DNA of 64,000 bases from Geomonas sp. RF6 (GTDB lineage: Bacteria > Desulfobacterota > Desulfuromonadia > Geobacterales > Geobacteraceae), in assembly GCF_021044625.1 (NCBI RefSeq), contig NZ_CP087999.1, positions 3,183,001 to 3,247,000 of the forward strand, read 5' to 3'. The first letter of the stretch is position 1; each line of letters starts with the position of its first letter. The translations under genes and the position numbers were made by a program. Positions 27,505-39,202 of this stretch are shown here, one piece after another. The notes under the pieces were generated by a model that was not told the DNA's origin, made no database searches, and saw nothing but the letters and a program-made list of their open reading frames with translations.

Positions 27505-29979
27505 ATGGAAGAAAGATACATCCCCGCGCGGGTTGAGGATAAGTGGCAGAAAGAGTGGGAAGAGAAGCAGAGCTTCAAGGCGACGGAGGACCCGGGGAAG
27601 AAGAAGTATTACCTCCTGGAGATGTTTCCCTACCCCTCCGGGCGCATCCACATGGGACACGTGCGCAACTACTCCATCGGTGACGTCATTGCGCGTTTCA
27701 AGAGAATGCAGGGTTTCAACGTCCTCCATCCGATGGGGTGGGACGCCTTCGGCATGCCCGCCGAGAACGCCGCGATCCAGCACAAGAGCCACCCGGCGAA
27801 GTGGACCTACGAAAACATCGACTACATGAGGGGACAGCTGAAGAGGCTCGGGCTCTCCTACGACTGGGAGCGGGAGATCGCCACCTGCAACCTCGATTAC
27901 TACAAGTGGGAGCAGCAGGTCTTCCTGGAGATGTACAGGAAGGGGCTGGCCTACAAGAAGCGCTCCAGCGTCAACTGGTGCCCCAACTGCGAGACGGTCC
28001 TTGCCAATGAGCAGGTGGAGGACGGCTGCTGCTGGCGCTGCGACTCCGAGGTCGTGCAGAAGGACCTGGAGCAGTGGTTCTTCCGCATCACCGACTACGC
28101 GCAGGAGCTTCTGGACGACACCTTCAAGCTCGACGGCTGGCCGGAGCGCGTCCTCACCATGCAGCGCAACTGGATCGGGCGCAGCGTCGGGTGCGAGATC
28201 GACTTCCCCCTCGAAGGGAGCCTGAACAAGATAAAGGTCTTCACTACCCGCCAGGACACCGTCTTTGGCGCGACCTTCATGAGCCTTGCCCCGGAGCACC
28301 CCCTGGCGCTGGAGCTGGCGACCCCGGAGCAGCGTCCCCAGGTGGAGGCATTCATCGAGAAGGTGAAGCGCAGCGACCGCCTGAAGAGGGGATCTGAGGA
28401 CCAGGAAAAGGAAGGGGTATTTACCGGCTCCTACTGCATTAACCCGCTCACCAACCGGCGCATGCCGATCTTCCTCGCCAATTTCGTCCTCATGGAGTAC
28501 GGCACCGGCGCGGTCATGGCGGTGCCGACCCACGACCAGCGCGACTTCGAGTTCGCCAGGAAGTACGACCTGCCGCTGCAGGTGGTGATCAATCCCTCCG
28601 GCGAGACGCTCGCCGCCGAGGGGATGACCGAGGCGTTCACCGCCGACGGAACCATGGTGAACTCCGGCCGCTTTGACGGGATGGCGAACACCGACGCAAA
28701 AGAGGCGATCGCCGACTACCTCCAGAAGGAGGGGATCGGGAAGAAGACGGTGAACTTCCGCCTGCGCGACTGGGGTATCTCCCGCCAGCGCTACTGGGGG
28801 AATCCGATTCCGGTGATCAACTGCGACCTTTGCGGCATCGTCCCCGTCCCGCCGGAGCAGCTGCCGGTGGTCCTGCCGATGGATGCGGCCTTTACCGGAG
28901 AAGGGGGGAACCCGCTTGCGGCTATCCCCGGCTTTGTGAACTGCGAGTGCCCGGTGTGCGGCAAGAGCGCGCGGCGCGAGACCGACACCATGGACACCTT
29001 CGTGCAGTCTTCCTGGTACTTCCTGCGCTACTGCTCCCCGAGCTTCACCGCCGGGCCGCTCGACCGCGAGAAGGTGGAGTACTGGATGCCGGTCGACCAG
29101 TACATCGGCGGCATCGAGCACGCCGTGCTCCATCTGCTGTACGCGCGCTTCTTCACGAAGGTGATGCGCGACCTCGGCTACTGCAAGGTGGCAGAGCCGT
29201 TCGCGAACCTCCTCACCCAGGGGATGGTCATCAAGGACGGCGCGAAGATGAGCAAGTCGAAGGGGAACGTCGTCGACCCCAACGCCCTCATCGAGCGGTA
29301 CGGCGCCGACACCGCGCGCCTCTTCTCCCTCTTCGCGGCACCCCCGGAAAAGGACCTCGACTGGAGCGACCAGGGGGTGGACGGCAGCTACCGCTTCCTG
29401 AACCGCGTCTGGCGCCTCGTGTACGACACCCTTCCGTCCTTTGCGGGCGTGGGCGCGCCGCAGGCCGATGCGCTCTCCCCGGAAGGTAAGAACCTGCGCC
29501 GCACCGTGCACAAGACGATCCGCAAGGTCACCGAGGACGTCGACGGGCGCTTCCACTTCAATACCGCCATCGCGGCGGTCATGGAGCTGGTGAACGGCAT
29601 CCAGGCCTTCGAGGCGAAGACGAGCCCTGAGAACGTGCCGGTCGTGAAGGAAGCGGTGGAGTCGGTGGTGCGGCTGCTGGCCCCGTTCGTGCCCCACTTC
29701 AGCCAGGAGCTCTGGACCGAGCTCGGTCACGACAATACCCTCGAGGCAGAGGGGTGGCCCGCCTACGACACCGACGCGGTCCAGGACGAGGAGATCACGG
29801 TGGTGATCCAGGTGAACGGGAAGCTGCGCGGGAAGGTCAGCGTCGCCCCCGCCGCCACGGAAGAGGAAGTGCGGACCGCCGCCCTTGCCGAGGAGAAGGT
29901 GCAGCCCTTCCTTGCCGACAAGACGGTGCGGAAGGTGATCTACGTCCCCGGGAAGCTGGTAAACATCGTCGTTGGGTAA
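27505..29979 (+). CDS. leuS: Leucyl-tRNA synthetase
   Basis: 824 residues. HIGH box [12 protein letters not shown] near residue 49, zinc-like Cys motifs ([13 protein letters not shown] ... CCWRC), an editing CP1 domain (about 225-420; [28 protein letters not shown]), a second Cys site (CDLCG ... CPVCGK), and KMSKSKGN near 585. C-terminal anticodon-binding and LeuRS-specific domains complete it. Normal bacterial length. AGGAGG lies 8 bases before the ATG. leuS-lptE-holA is a conserved order. Confidence 0.98.
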   Translation: MEERYIPARVEDKWQKEWEEKQSFKATEDPGKKKYYLLEMFPYPSGRIHMGHVRNYSIGDVIARFKRMQGFNVLHPMGWDAFGMPAENAAIQHKSHPAKWTYENIDYMRGQLKRLGLSYDWEREIATCNLDYYKWEQQVFLEMYRKGLAYKKRSSVNWCPNCETVLANEQVEDGCCWRCDSEVVQKDLEQWFFRITDYAQELLDDTFKLDGWPERVLTMQRNWIGRSVGCEIDFPLEGSLNKIKVFTTRQDTVFGATFMSLAPEHPLALELATPEQRPQVEAFIEKVKRSDRLKRGSEDQEKEGVFTGSYCINPLTNRRMPIFLANFVLMEYGTGAVMAVPTHDQRDFEFARKYDLPLQVVINPSGETLAAEGMTEAFTADGTMVNSGRFDGMANTDAKEAIADYLQKEGIGKKTVNFRLRDWGISRQRYWGNPIPVINCDLCGIVPVPPEQLPVVLPMDAAFTGEGGNPLAAIPGFVNCECPVCGKSARRETDTMDTFVQSSWYFLRYCSPSFTAGPLDREKVEYWMPVDQYIGGIEHAVLHLLYARFFTKVMRDLGYCKVAEPFANLLTQGMVIKDGAKMSKSKGNVVDPNALIERYGADTARLFSLFAAPPEKDLDWSDQGVDGSYRFLNRVWRLVYDTLPSFAGVGAPQADALSPEGKNLRRTVHKTIRKVTEDVDGRFHFNTAIAAVMELVNGIQAFEAKTSPENVPVVKEAVESVVRLLAPFVPHFSQELWTELGHDNTLEAEGWPAYDTDAVQDEEITVVIQVNGKLRGKVSVAPAATEEEVRTAALAEEKVQPFLADKTVRKVIYVPGKLVNIVVG

Positions 29980-29994
29980 AATGCAAGCGGCACT

Positions 29995-30016
29995 CCTCCC
30001 CCTTCGAAGGGGGAGG
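29995..30016. repeat. Short G/C hairpin in leuS-lptE spacer
   Basis: CCTCCCCCTTC paired with GAAGGGGGAGG, a fully complementary small member of the G/C-repeat group. No T tract, so termination is unlikely and the genes can still be cotranscribed. Confidence 0.6.
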
Positions 30017-30061
30017 GGACCATCGCCTGAGGCCAGGTAGCACAAAGGAGAAGTTCTTACC

Positions 30062-30565
30062 TTGCGAAAGTTGTTGTCAGCCATTGCCGTCGTCTGCGCC
30101 CTGTCGGGGTGCGGCTATCATCCCGTAACGAACGTCGGCGCGCTCTCCGAGGGGAACGGCGTCAACGTCCTCATCTTTGCCAACACCACCTACCGTGGCG
30201 GAATGGAAGGTGTACTCGGGCGCGCCATGGTGGATGAACTGGCCCGTCGTACAGGGGGGCGCGTCGTCTCCGCCGAGCAGGCATCCACCGTCCTTTCCGG
30301 CACCATCCTCTCCTACGACTCCGGCGCGGTCTCCTACTCCGCCTCCGACACGATCCGCGAATACCGCTCTGCCCTGAGGGTGGAAGCGGTACTGCGCGAC
30401 GCGAAGACACAGAAGGTGCTCTGGAAGGAGCAGCTGACGGAGACCCAGGTCTATCCGGTGAATCCCAATATCGCCCTCCAGCAAAACGCGGAGGACGCTG
30501 CGCTGGAGAGGATCTGCCGCAAGCTCTCCGAAGACGTCTGGCATAGGCTTTCGGAGAGGTTCTAG
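30062..30565 (+). CDS. lptE: LPS-assembly lipoprotein LptE
   Basis: 167 residues starting at TTG with AAAGGAGAAG about 10 bases upstream. Signal peptide ends in lipobox ALSGC (C17), followed by GYHP, the standard LptE start. The body (VNVLIFANTTYRGGMEGVLG, TVLSGTILSYDSGAVSYS, YRSALRVEAVLRD) fits the LptE fold that plugs the LptD barrel in the outer membrane and delivers lipopolysaccharide. Position between leuS and holA supports the call. Confidence 0.92.
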   Translation: MRKLLSAIAVVCALSGCGYHPVTNVGALSEGNGVNVLIFANTTYRGGMEGVLGRAMVDELARRTGGRVVSAEQASTVLSGTILSYDSGAVSYSASDTIREYRSALRVEAVLRDAKTQKVLWKEQLTETQVYPVNPNIALQQNAEDAALERICRKLSEDVWHRLSERF

Positions 30566-30570
30566 TACAC

Positions 30571-31569
30571 ATGAAGCCGGAAGAATTCGACAGAATGGTG
30601 GAAAAGGGGACGCCTGGCCCCCTCTATCTCCTCTACGGTGACGAGCCGTATCTGGTGGAGCGCGCCGTGAAGAAGCTGATGGATCGCGTCGTCGATCCGG
30701 GGCTGCGCGACTTCAACCTGGACATCTTCTACGGCAACGAGTGCAAGGGGGCCGAGATCTTCGGCGCCGCGCAGACGCTGCCGACCTTCGCCGAGCGCCG
30801 CGTGGTGCTGGTGAAAAAGGGGGGCGACCTGCCGGCGGCGGCGCAGGAGGTCCTTCTGTCGTACCTGCAGGATCCCGCACCGGAGACGTGCCTCATTCTG
30901 CAGGCCGACAAGGTCGACGGGCGCAAGAAGTTCTTTGCCGAGTTCAAGAAGAAGGGGGAGGCTGTCGAGTTCAAGCGCCCCTACGAGAACCAGCTCGGCC
31001 CCTTCGTGCGCGAGGAGATCCGCGCCGCCGGGAAGAGGATAGACTCCTCCGCCGCGGAGCTTCTGGCGTACCTGGTGGGAAACAACCTGCAGGAGCTCGC
31101 GTCGCAGATCGAGAAGCTCGTCGTCTACTGCGGCAAGAAAGAGACGATCGGCGTGGAAGAGGTGAAGGCGATCGTCTCCGACACGAAGGTGGAGAACGTC
31201 TTCGAATTCACCGACGCTCTCGGGACGAGGAATGCGGCGAAGGCGCTGCGCATGCTCTCCGGGCTCCTGGCGGACGGTGAGGCGCCGCTGAAGATTCTCG
31301 GCGCGGTGGCGAGGCACTTCCGGCAGATCTGGCAGGTACGCTCGGCGCTGCAGCGGAAGGTGCCGCCGGCAGAGCTCGCCAAGGCTTCAGGCGTGGCACC
31401 CTTTGCGCTGAACAAGATAAAGGAGCAGGTGCGCAACTTCGGCACCGCCGACCTGCTGCGGATTTTCGAGCAGATGCTGGAGCTCGATCTGGCGTTCAAA
31501 TCGGGGGGAAAGGCAGAGGCGTTGCTGGAGGGATTCGTCTTTCAGGTCTGCCAGGGGAACAGGGGGTAA
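30571..31569 (+). CDS. holA: DNA polymerase III subunit delta
   Basis: 332 residues, 5 bp after lptE. PLYLLYGDEPYLVERAVKKL at the N-terminus, FYGNECKG, LPTFAERRVVLVKK, a middle AAA+ lid (AAELLAYLVGNNLQELASQIEKL) and a C-terminal collar domain. Delta opens the beta clamp in the clamp loader; the partner delta-prime gene is at 7292-8263. Confidence 0.93.
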   Translation: MKPEEFDRMVEKGTPGPLYLLYGDEPYLVERAVKKLMDRVVDPGLRDFNLDIFYGNECKGAEIFGAAQTLPTFAERRVVLVKKGGDLPAAAQEVLLSYLQDPAPETCLILQADKVDGRKKFFAEFKKKGEAVEFKRPYENQLGPFVREEIRAAGKRIDSSAAELLAYLVGNNLQELASQIEKLVVYCGKKETIGVEEVKAIVSDTKVENVFEFTDALGTRNAAKALRMLSGLLADGEAPLKILGAVARHFRQIWQVRSALQRKVPPAELAKASGVAPFALNKIKEQVRNFGTADLLRIFEQMLELDLAFKSGGKAEALLEGFVFQVCQGNRG

Positions 31570-31619
31570 AGCTCTCCCCCCTGCGCGCCGGATTTACATG
31601 TGAGGTCAGATGTAGTCCA

Positions 31620-31718
31620 TGTAGGCCGGGATAAGCCGCCAGGCGTTCCCGGCAGTCCACCACAGACGCAGCGGACACCAGCGAATGCCGGAAACGCTAT
31701 CGCTTATTCCGCCCTGCA
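31620..31718. repeat. REP-like imperfect palindrome, copy 3
   Basis: Same orientation as copy 1 (TGTAGGCCGGGATAAGCCGC ... GCGAATGCCGGAAACGCTAT), but the right arm has decayed (TTATTCCGCCCTGCA instead of TTATTCCGGCCTACA). Confidence 0.8.
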
Positions 31719-31738
31719 ACGCAACGGTTCTGGAAACA

Positions 31739-31775
31739 AGAAAAGGGGACTCCCGAAACGGGATCCCCTTTTTCT
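31739..31775. terminator. Bidirectional terminator between holA and rpsT
   Basis: AAAAGGGGA + TCCCG (31741-31755) pairs with CGGGA + TCCCCTTTT (31759-31772) around AAA. T-rich on both exits (TTTTTCTCTT on plus, TTTTCTTGTTT on minus). Confidence 0.85.
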
Positions 31776-31797
31776 CTTACTATTATGATCGGAGCTG

Positions 31798-32064
31798 TTA
31801 CTGACCCAGCGTGTTCACCAGTTTGGTGAGACGGGACACATTCCTCGAAGCGTTGGAGGAGTGGATCACACCCTTGGTAGCAGCGCCGTCGATGACCGGA
31901 ATAGCGAGAGCAAGCGCTTCTTTTGCAGCTGCCTGATCCTTGCTGGCCACAGCTTCGCGGACGCGCTTGATGAAGGTGCGCAGGGTGGAGCGAACGTGCT
32001 TGTTACGGTCCGTTCTTTTTTCCGTCTGCTTGATCCTTTTGAGTGCCGACTTATGATTTGCCAA
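31798..32064 (-). CDS. rpsT: 30S ribosomal protein S20
   Basis: 88 residues, [20 protein letters not shown] at the N-terminus, the highly basic first helix typical of S20, then [20 protein letters not shown] and SRLTKLVN. Binds 16S rRNA in the 30S body. Monocistronic, with a strong RBS (GGAGGTG), its own promoter (32117-32146) and terminator. Confidence 0.97.
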   Translation of the reverse strand: MANHKSALKRIKQTEKRTDRNKHVRSTLRTFIKRVREAVASKDQAAAKEALALAIPVIDGAATKGVIHSSNASRNVSRLTKLVNTLGQ

Positions 32065-32116
32065 ACTACACCTCCGATGTATTTATAAGTAGAGCCGTGA
32101 ATTTTCGAAAGTAAAA

Positions 32117-32146
32117 CTTATACCACCGGCTGCAGGAAAGTGTCAA
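32117..32146 (-). promoter_or_regulatory. Strong sigma-70 promoter of rpsT
   Basis: Minus-strand TTGACA (32141-32146), 18-bp spacer, TATAAG (32117-32122), about 50 bp before the rpsT start. Confidence 0.75.
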
Positions 32147-32424
32147 GAAAAAATCCTGCCAACCATTTCCGTCACCGTGCGCTTTTCCAAACGCCGACCA
32201 TACCATTCCCCGTCACCCTTTTCCACCTATTTCTTCCGACAGTTTATCATCTCCGCCGTCGCGATGTTCGATCCGGGGTCAGGCTTTGCATTTTGCGATT
32301 TGGCTCGGCAAGTCCTAACGTCCGCCTCTTCGCCTTCCCACTGAGCCAGGGTTTGCGCCTTCCTGAAATCAGGGGAAGCAAAAGGTGGAGGGCGCCTGCT
32401 GGCGGGGTTCAAACCTGAAATGAG
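32147..32424. other. Intergenic region between rpsT and miaB with RAYT-type repeat end
   Basis: No gene. At 32275-32295 there is GGGGTCAGGCTTTGCATTTTG, the same motif found in inverted pair at 41422-41441 and 41619-41639. Here it is a single solo end followed by TTGGCTCGGCAAGTC; the rest has no recognisable structure. Confidence 0.6.
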
Positions 32425-32454
32425 TTGACGAAAGAAGGGGAAACTGCGTAGAAT
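32425..32454 (+). promoter_or_regulatory. Probable promoter of miaB
   Basis: TTGACG (32425-32430), 18-bp spacer, TAGAAT (32449-32454), 34 bp before the GTG start. Confidence 0.6.
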
Positions 32455-32487
32455 CCGGCTCTATTTGTCATAATCAGAGGAAAACGC

Positions 32488-33816
32488 GTGAAACAGGAAA
32501 AATTGCTCTATCTGGAGACTTTCGGGTGCCAGATGAATGTGAGCGATTCCGAAAAAATAGTGGCACTGCTGAAAGGGATCGGCTACGGCGAGACGTCGGA
32601 GGCGGCGCAGGCCGACCTCATTCTTCTCAATACCTGCAGCATCCGCGCGACCGCGGAAAACCGCATGTACGGCCACCTCGGCAAGTTCAAGAGCCTGAAG
32701 AAGAGAAAGCCGGAGCTCATCATAGGCGTCGGCGGTTGCGTAGCGCAGCAGGAAGGTGAGCAGCTCCTGCGCAAGGCGCCCTTCGTGAACCTGGTCTTCG
32801 GCACCCACAACCTGCAGCTTCTTCCGGAGATGGTGCGCGCCGCTGCCGCGGGAAAGAGGCGCATCGAGACTACCTTCATCGACAACGAGGAACGCTTCGA
32901 CCTCTTCCCCATAACGGGAGCGGAGGAGGGGGGCGTCACCCGCTTCGTCACCGTCATGCAGGGGTGCGACAACTTCTGCTCGTACTGCATCGTGCCGTAC
33001 GTGCGCGGGCGGGAGATCAGCAGGAAAGCGGAGAAGGTTGTGCAGGAGATAGCGCAGCTTGCCGCCGCGGGGGTGACCGAGGTGACTCTCCTGGGGCAAA
33101 ACGTGAACTCGTACGACCTGAAGAGTCCCGGCGAGCCTGATTTCCCCGAACTTCTGCACATGGTGGCGCAGATCGAGGGGATAAAGCGGCTGCGCTTCAC
33201 CACGTCGCACCCGAAGGATATCTCGGAGCGGCTGATCTCCTGCTTTGCGGAGATCCCGAAGCTCGCGCCGCACATCCATCTCCCGGCCCAGTCGGGGAGC
33301 GACCGGATACTGGCCGCCATGAACCGCGGCTACACGAGGGCCCAGTACCTGGAGAAGATTGCGGCGCTAAAGAGCGCCTGCCCCGGGATCCAGATCACCG
33401 GAGACATCATCGTCGGCTTTCCGGGCGAGGACGAAGCTGCTTTCGAGGATACCCTCTCGCTGGTGGAGGAGGTGCAGTACGCGGACCTCTTTTCCTTCAT
33501 CTACTCGCCGCGCCCCGGCACAAAGGCGGCGGAGCTCCCGGACGACGCGAGGCGTGCGGAGAAGCAGCCCCGTCTGGAGCGGCTGCAGGAGCGGCAGCGG
33601 CAGGTGACGCTGGGCAGGAACCAGAGCATGGTAGGAACGGTGCAGCAGGTTCTCGTCGAGGGGCCGAGCACCTCCGGCGAGGAGCTTTTCGGGCGCACCG
33701 GCGGGAACCGCGGCACGATCATGATGGGGGAGCGCTCCCTCGCCGGCCGCGTCGTCGACGTCCGCATCATCGAGGGGCTGCAGACACTTCTCAGGGGGGA
33801 GATCATCAATGCCTGA
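32488..33816 (+). CDS. miaB: tRNA-2-methylthio-N6-dimethylallyladenosine synthase
   Basis: 442 residues starting GTG (AGAGG 7 bases upstream). The N-terminal UPF0004 domain carries three cluster Cys (TFGCQMN, NTCSIR, GGCVAQQ); the radical SAM motif is C-D-N-F-C-S-Y-C; a TRAM domain forms the last ~65 residues. Adds the methylthio group to i6A37 in tRNAs reading UNN codons. Stop codon lies inside the start of the next gene (8-bp overlap). Confidence 0.96.
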   Translation: MKQEKLLYLETFGCQMNVSDSEKIVALLKGIGYGETSEAAQADLILLNTCSIRATAENRMYGHLGKFKSLKKRKPELIIGVGGCVAQQEGEQLLRKAPFVNLVFGTHNLQLLPEMVRAAAAGKRRIETTFIDNEERFDLFPITGAEEGGVTRFVTVMQGCDNFCSYCIVPYVRGREISRKAEKVVQEIAQLAAAGVTEVTLLGQNVNSYDLKSPGEPDFPELLHMVAQIEGIKRLRFTTSHPKDISERLISCFAEIPKLAPHIHLPAQSGSDRILAAMNRGYTRAQYLEKIAALKSACPGIQITGDIIVGFPGEDEAAFEDTLSLVEEVQYADLFSFIYSPRPGTKAAELPDDARRAEKQPRLERLQERQRQVTLGRNQSMVGTVQQVLVEGPSTSGEELFGRTGGNRGTIMMGERSLAGRVVDVRIIEGLQTLLRGEIINA

Positions 33817-34339
33817 TAGCAGAGTGGGTGACGATACTTTTCTCGAGATGCAGGTGTACGGCTTTGCGCTCGACGCCATCGCCCAGATGCCGGTGATAAT
33901 CCTCAAGGACGCCAGCGGCGAGCACACCGTCCCCGTCTGGGTGAACGCCGCAGAGTCTGTCGCGTTTGCCGCAGAGTTTGTCGGCAGGGAAATCTCCGTC
34001 CGCAGCGGTAGAAAGGACCTCTTCACCTCTCTTCTCGAGCGGCTGGAGATGAAGATCGTCATGATTGCCATCGACGCCCTCAACGACGGGCTTTTCAGCG
34101 CATCGGTGCGCATGGAGACGACCGGCGGAGAGGAGCTCTGCCTCGACCTTCACGTCAGCGAGGCGATGCTTCTCTCCCTCAAATACCGGCTGCCGGTAAT
34201 GGTAAAGCGGGAGATTCTCGGAAACATCGCCACCCTCGACATGAACGAGGAAGATTTCGCGAAAGAGAACAACGCCCGCCGCTTCGTCGACTTCCTCGAC
34301 CAGCTCGACCCCTCTACCATGGGGAAGTATCCGATGTAG
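33809..34339 (+). CDS. Bifunctional nuclease (BFN/DUF151) family protein
   Basis: 176 residues, ATG overlapping the end of miaB by 8 bp. The BFN domain (residues 12-140) shows VILKDASGEHTVPVWVNAAE, AVAFAAEF-like ESVAFAAEFVG, and DLHVSEAMLLSLKYRLPVMV. Plant members have DNase/RNase activity; the bacterial role is unknown. The miaB neighbour suggests coordinated expression but not a known shared pathway. Confidence 0.85.
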   Translation: MPDSRVGDDTFLEMQVYGFALDAIAQMPVIILKDASGEHTVPVWVNAAESVAFAAEFVGREISVRSGRKDLFTSLLERLEMKIVMIAIDALNDGLFSASVRMETTGGEELCLDLHVSEAMLLSLKYRLPVMVKREILGNIATLDMNEEDFAKENNARRFVDFLDQLDPSTMGKYPM

Positions 34340-34487
34340 CGGATGTTGCAGTGCTTCGAACGACGGCTCACAGAGTCGCTTCAGGCGCAAAGAAGTATTT
34401 GAAATGAAATGTGGTTGAGGCTACGGTTAGTGATGAGGCTGCTGCGACTCTCATCTCGGCCTCGACCGATTAGATGGAGGTCTTGCC

Positions 34488-35558
34488 ATGCGTGAAGCAT
34501 CATTCGAATTCCTGAAAGCGCTCGTGCAGGCGCCGAGCCCTTCCGGCTACGAGCAGCCTGCCCAGCGCGTCTTTCGCGCCTACATCGAGCAGTACTCGCA
34601 GGTCGCCACCGATGTCATGGGGAATGTCTTCGGGCTGATCCAGGGGGAAGGGGAGCGCCGGCCCCGCGTCATGCTCGTCGGGCACAGCGACGAGATCGGC
34701 CTGCAGGTGCGCTACATCGACGACAACGGTTTCCTCTACTTCGGCGCCATCGGCGGCGTCGACTCCCAGATCACCCAGGGGCAGCGGGTTCAGGTTCATG
34801 GCGCGAAGGGGAGCGTGAACGGCGTCATCGGGAAGAAGCCGATCCACCTCATCGAGGCGAAGGACCGCGACAACGTGGTGAAGCTCGACGCGCAGTACAT
34901 CGATATCGGCGCGGGAAACAAGAAAGAGGCGGAGGAGCTGGTGCGCGTGGGGGATCCGGTGACGATCGCGGTGGGGCTGGATCGCCTGGCAGGCGATCGC
35001 GTCGTCTCCCGCGGCTTCGACGACAAGGCCGGGAGCTTCGTGGTGGCCGAGGTGCTGCGCAGGGTCGCGGCGCTGGAGAAGCCGCTGGCGGTAGATCTCT
35101 ACGGCGTCTCCTCCGTCCAGGAGGAGGTCGGACTGCGCGGCGGCACGACCAGCAGCTACTCGGTGAATCCGGACATCGGGATCTGCGTGGAGGTCGACTT
35201 TGCCACGGACCAGCCGGACGTGGACAAAAAGCTGCAGGGTGACGTGGGGATCGGGAAGGGGCCGATCCTGCCGAGGGGTGCCAACATCAACCCCGCCCTC
35301 TTTGACCTCTTGAGCCACAGTGCCGTGGAGGAGGGGATCCCGGTGCAGTACACCGGCGTTCCGCGGGCGACCGGCACGGATGCAAATGTCATGCAGATCT
35401 CACGAAACGGCGTCGCTACGGCTCTCGTGAAGATTCCGCTGCGCTACATGCACACCCCGGTGGAGCTCCTTTCGCTCCAGGACCTGGAGAACGCGGTCAG
35501 CCTCATCGTAGCCGCGCTCACCAGGATCAGCGACAAGGAAGTCTTCGTTCCCGCCTAG
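34488..35558 (+). CDS. M42-family metallo-aminopeptidase
   Basis: 356 residues. Metal and catalytic positions of the M42 family are visible: LVGHSDEIGL (His ligand; HxDE/HxDT), RGFDDKAGS (bridging Asp), SSVQEEVGLRG (catalytic Glu pair), CVEVDFATD (Asp/Glu ligand) and RYMHTPVELL (His ligand). Forms large tetrahedral cytosolic aminopeptidases that trim peptides; older annotations call them endoglucanase M. Preceded by a 148-bp spacer with GGAGGTC near the start. Monocistronic. Confidence 0.9.
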   Translation: MREASFEFLKALVQAPSPSGYEQPAQRVFRAYIEQYSQVATDVMGNVFGLIQGEGERRPRVMLVGHSDEIGLQVRYIDDNGFLYFGAIGGVDSQITQGQRVQVHGAKGSVNGVIGKKPIHLIEAKDRDNVVKLDAQYIDIGAGNKKEAEELVRVGDPVTIAVGLDRLAGDRVVSRGFDDKAGSFVVAEVLRRVAALEKPLAVDLYGVSSVQEEVGLRGGTTSSYSVNPDIGICVEVDFATDQPDVDKKLQGDVGIGKGPILPRGANINPALFDLLSHSAVEEGIPVQYTGVPRATGTDANVMQISRNGVATALVKIPLRYMHTPVELLSLQDLENAVSLIVAALTRISDKEVFVPA

Positions 35559-35614
35559 GGTCTGGCGGTTGCGCCGCCTGCGCGTTAAAAGGACAGCATA
35601 AAGCTGTAGCGCAA

Positions 35615-35665
35615 CAACTCGCCCCTCCTTCCCTCCCTTCCGATGCGGGGAGGGAGGGGGGTACG
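35615..35665. repeat. G/C-rich hairpin of the dispersed group
   Basis: CCCCTCCTTCCCTCCC ... GGGGAGGGAGGGGGG around TTCCGATGC, after the M42 peptidase gene; related to the other CCCCTCCC/GGGAGGGG palindromes in the window. Confidence 0.6.
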
Positions 35666-35764
35666 GCCGAAGACAGCTCACCCTGCCGTTTTTGAGTAAA
35701 CATAAAATCCTCCCATTGCGACCGTTTCACCCAATGATTTGAAGCATTTTTAACTCCTTTTTGA

Positions 35765-37307
<1,543 letters not shown>

Positions 37308-37332
37308 TTTCCTCAACGCAGGGACGCAAAAG

Positions 37333-37372
37333 GGGTGCTCCTCCTCCCGCACGGGGAGGGGGGGCACCGGTT
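37333..37372. repeat. G/C hairpin in the guaB-guaA spacer
   Basis: CTCCTCCTCCCG CAC GGGGAGGGGGGG; small member of the G/C group. It could weaken read-through into guaA but lacks a T tract. Confidence 0.5.
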
Positions 37373-37434
37373 CCGCAAGAATCAGGACCTGCTGCAGTCT
37401 CTTTCAATCGTTTTCAGAAAAGGATAGGGCGTAC

Positions 37435-38985
37435 ATGACCGTAGATATTCATTCCGAGAAGGTGCTGATACTTGACTTCGGCTCCCAGGTGACCCAGCTG
37501 ATCGCGAGAAGGGTGCGTGAGCAGAGCGTCTACTGCGAAATCCACCCGTACAACATGGCGCTTGAGAAGATCAAGGCCTTCGCCCCGAAAGGGATCATCC
37601 TCTCCGGCGGCCCCTCCAGCGTCTACGACAAGGGTGCCCCCCTGTCCGACCTGGGGATCTACGACCTCGGCGTTCCGGTCCTCGGCATCTGCTACGGGAT
37701 GCAGCTCATGACCCAGCAGCTCGGCGGGAAGGTAGAGCGTTGCGACAAGCGGGAATTCGGGCGCGCGCACCTTGCTCTGGAAGGTGCCAGCGAGATCTTC
37801 TCCGGCTTCTCCGGGAGCGTAGAGGTGTGGATGTCCCACGGCGACCGCATCCAGGCGATGCCCGCCGGCTTCCAGATCATGGCCACCACCGAAGGGTGCC
37901 CTGTTGCCGCCATGAAGGACGAGAAGAGGCGCTTCTACGGCGTCCAGTTCCACCCCGAAGTCGTGCACACCCCGCAGGGTGGCGAGATGCTCGGGAACTT
38001 CCTCTTCAACATCTGCGGCTGCAAGCCGACCTGGACGATGGCGAACTTCATCCAGACCGAGGTGGAAGCGATCCGTGCAAAGGTAGGCGACGGGAAGGTG
38101 CTGTGCGCCCTCTCCGGCGGGGTCGACTCCGCGGTAGTGGCGGTCCTCATCCACCGCGCCATCGGCGACCAGCTGCACTGCGTCTTCGTGAACAACGGTC
38201 TCCTCAGAAAAGGGGAGGCGGAGAAGGTGGTGAACCTCTTCACCAAGCACTTCCAGATCAACCTCGACTACGTGCAGGCCACCGAGCGCTTCCTCGACAA
38301 GCTCGAGGGGATCTCCGATCCGGAGCAGAAGCGGAAGATCATCGGCAACGAGTTCATCTACCTTTTCGAGGAAGAGGCGAAAAAGCTCGGGCAGGTCGAC
38401 TACCTGGCGCAGGGGACCCTCTACCCGGACGTCATCGAGTCCGTCTCCACGAAAGGCCCCTCCGCGGTCATCAAGAGCCACCACAACGTGGGCGGGCTGC
38501 CGGAGAAGATGAACCTGAAGCTCCTCGAGCCGGTGCGTGAGCTCTTCAAGGACGAGGTGCGCCTCCTCGGCAAAGAGCTCGGTATGCCGGATGAGATGGT
38601 CTACCGTCAGCCCTTCCCGGGGCCGGGTCTCGCCATCAGGTGCATCGGCGAGCTCTCCGCGGAGAAGCTCGACATCCTGCGCGAGGCCGACGCCATCGTC
38701 ATCGAAGAGATCAGGAAGGCGGGGTTATATCGCGAGATCTGGCAGTCATTTGCCGTACTCCTCCCGGTGAAGACGGTGGGGGTCATGGGGGATGCCAGGA
38801 CCTACGAGTGGACCGTCGCGCTGCGTGCGGTGAACTCCCTCGACGGCATGACCGCCGACTGGGTAAAGCTGCCGTACGAGCTCCTGGGCTCGATTTCCTC
38901 CCGCATTATCAACGAAGTAAAAGGGGTGAACAGGGTGGTGTACGACATCAGCCAGAAGCCCCCCGCAACGATCGAGTGGGAATAA
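37435..38985 (+). CDS. guaA: GMP synthase (glutamine-hydrolysing)
   Basis: 516 residues. Class I glutamine amidotransferase domain (1-200) with catalytic Cys in GICYGMQLM and His/Glu in [11 protein letters not shown]-pyrophosphatase domain with the PP-loop SGGVDSA near 225; and dimerisation domain with FPGPGLAIR and the C-terminal KPPATIEWE. Converts XMP to GMP. Confidence 0.98.
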   Translation: MTVDIHSEKVLILDFGSQVTQLIARRVREQSVYCEIHPYNMALEKIKAFAPKGIILSGGPSSVYDKGAPLSDLGIYDLGVPVLGICYGMQLMTQQLGGKVERCDKREFGRAHLALEGASEIFSGFSGSVEVWMSHGDRIQAMPAGFQIMATTEGCPVAAMKDEKRRFYGVQFHPEVVHTPQGGEMLGNFLFNICGCKPTWTMANFIQTEVEAIRAKVGDGKVLCALSGGVDSAVVAVLIHRAIGDQLHCVFVNNGLLRKGEAEKVVNLFTKHFQINLDYVQATERFLDKLEGISDPEQKRKIIGNEFIYLFEEEAKKLGQVDYLAQGTLYPDVIESVSTKGPSAVIKSHHNVGGLPEKMNLKLLEPVRELFKDEVRLLGKELGMPDEMVYRQPFPGPGLAIRCIGELSAEKLDILREADAIVIEEIRKAGLYREIWQSFAVLLPVKTVGVMGDARTYEWTVALRAVNSLDGMTADWVKLPYELLGSISSRIINEVKGVNRVVYDISQKPPATIEWE

Positions 38986-39035
38986 AACGGGTTCCCGCCT
39001 TTTCGGACGGTTTTTTGCAGTAAAATAGGCACAAG

Positions 39036-39060
39036 GACGCCGGGGCGACCCGGCGTTTCC
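39036..39060 (+). terminator. Probable terminator of guaBA
   Basis: ACGCCGGG (39037-39044) GCGA CCCGGCGT (39049-39056) with a GNRA-like tetraloop, followed by TTCCTATT. The T tract is short. Confidence 0.55.
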
Positions 39061-39116
39061 TATTGGTGGACCCCTGGTCCACTTGGTCTGCCGCTTCAAC
39101 TCCAAGCGGCGCCCAG

Positions 39117-39161
39117 GCGTCCCCTCCCTTTCAAGGGGAGGGACAGGGTGGGGATGGGGTT
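39117..39161 (+). repeat. 45-bp G/C repeat, intergenic copy
   Basis: Identical in all 45 bases to 21084-21128, which lies inside a gene. It is 42 bp upstream of the HAD phosphatase gene. Confidence 0.9.
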
Positions 39162-39202
39162 CAGCCCCATTAGGCTAAAAAGACAATAGAGGTGAGCGGA
39201 GC

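Noticed and set aside
27502-30084. 860-codon minus-strand open frame opposite leuS
   Set aside because: Antisense shadow of leuS; no family features and no RBS.
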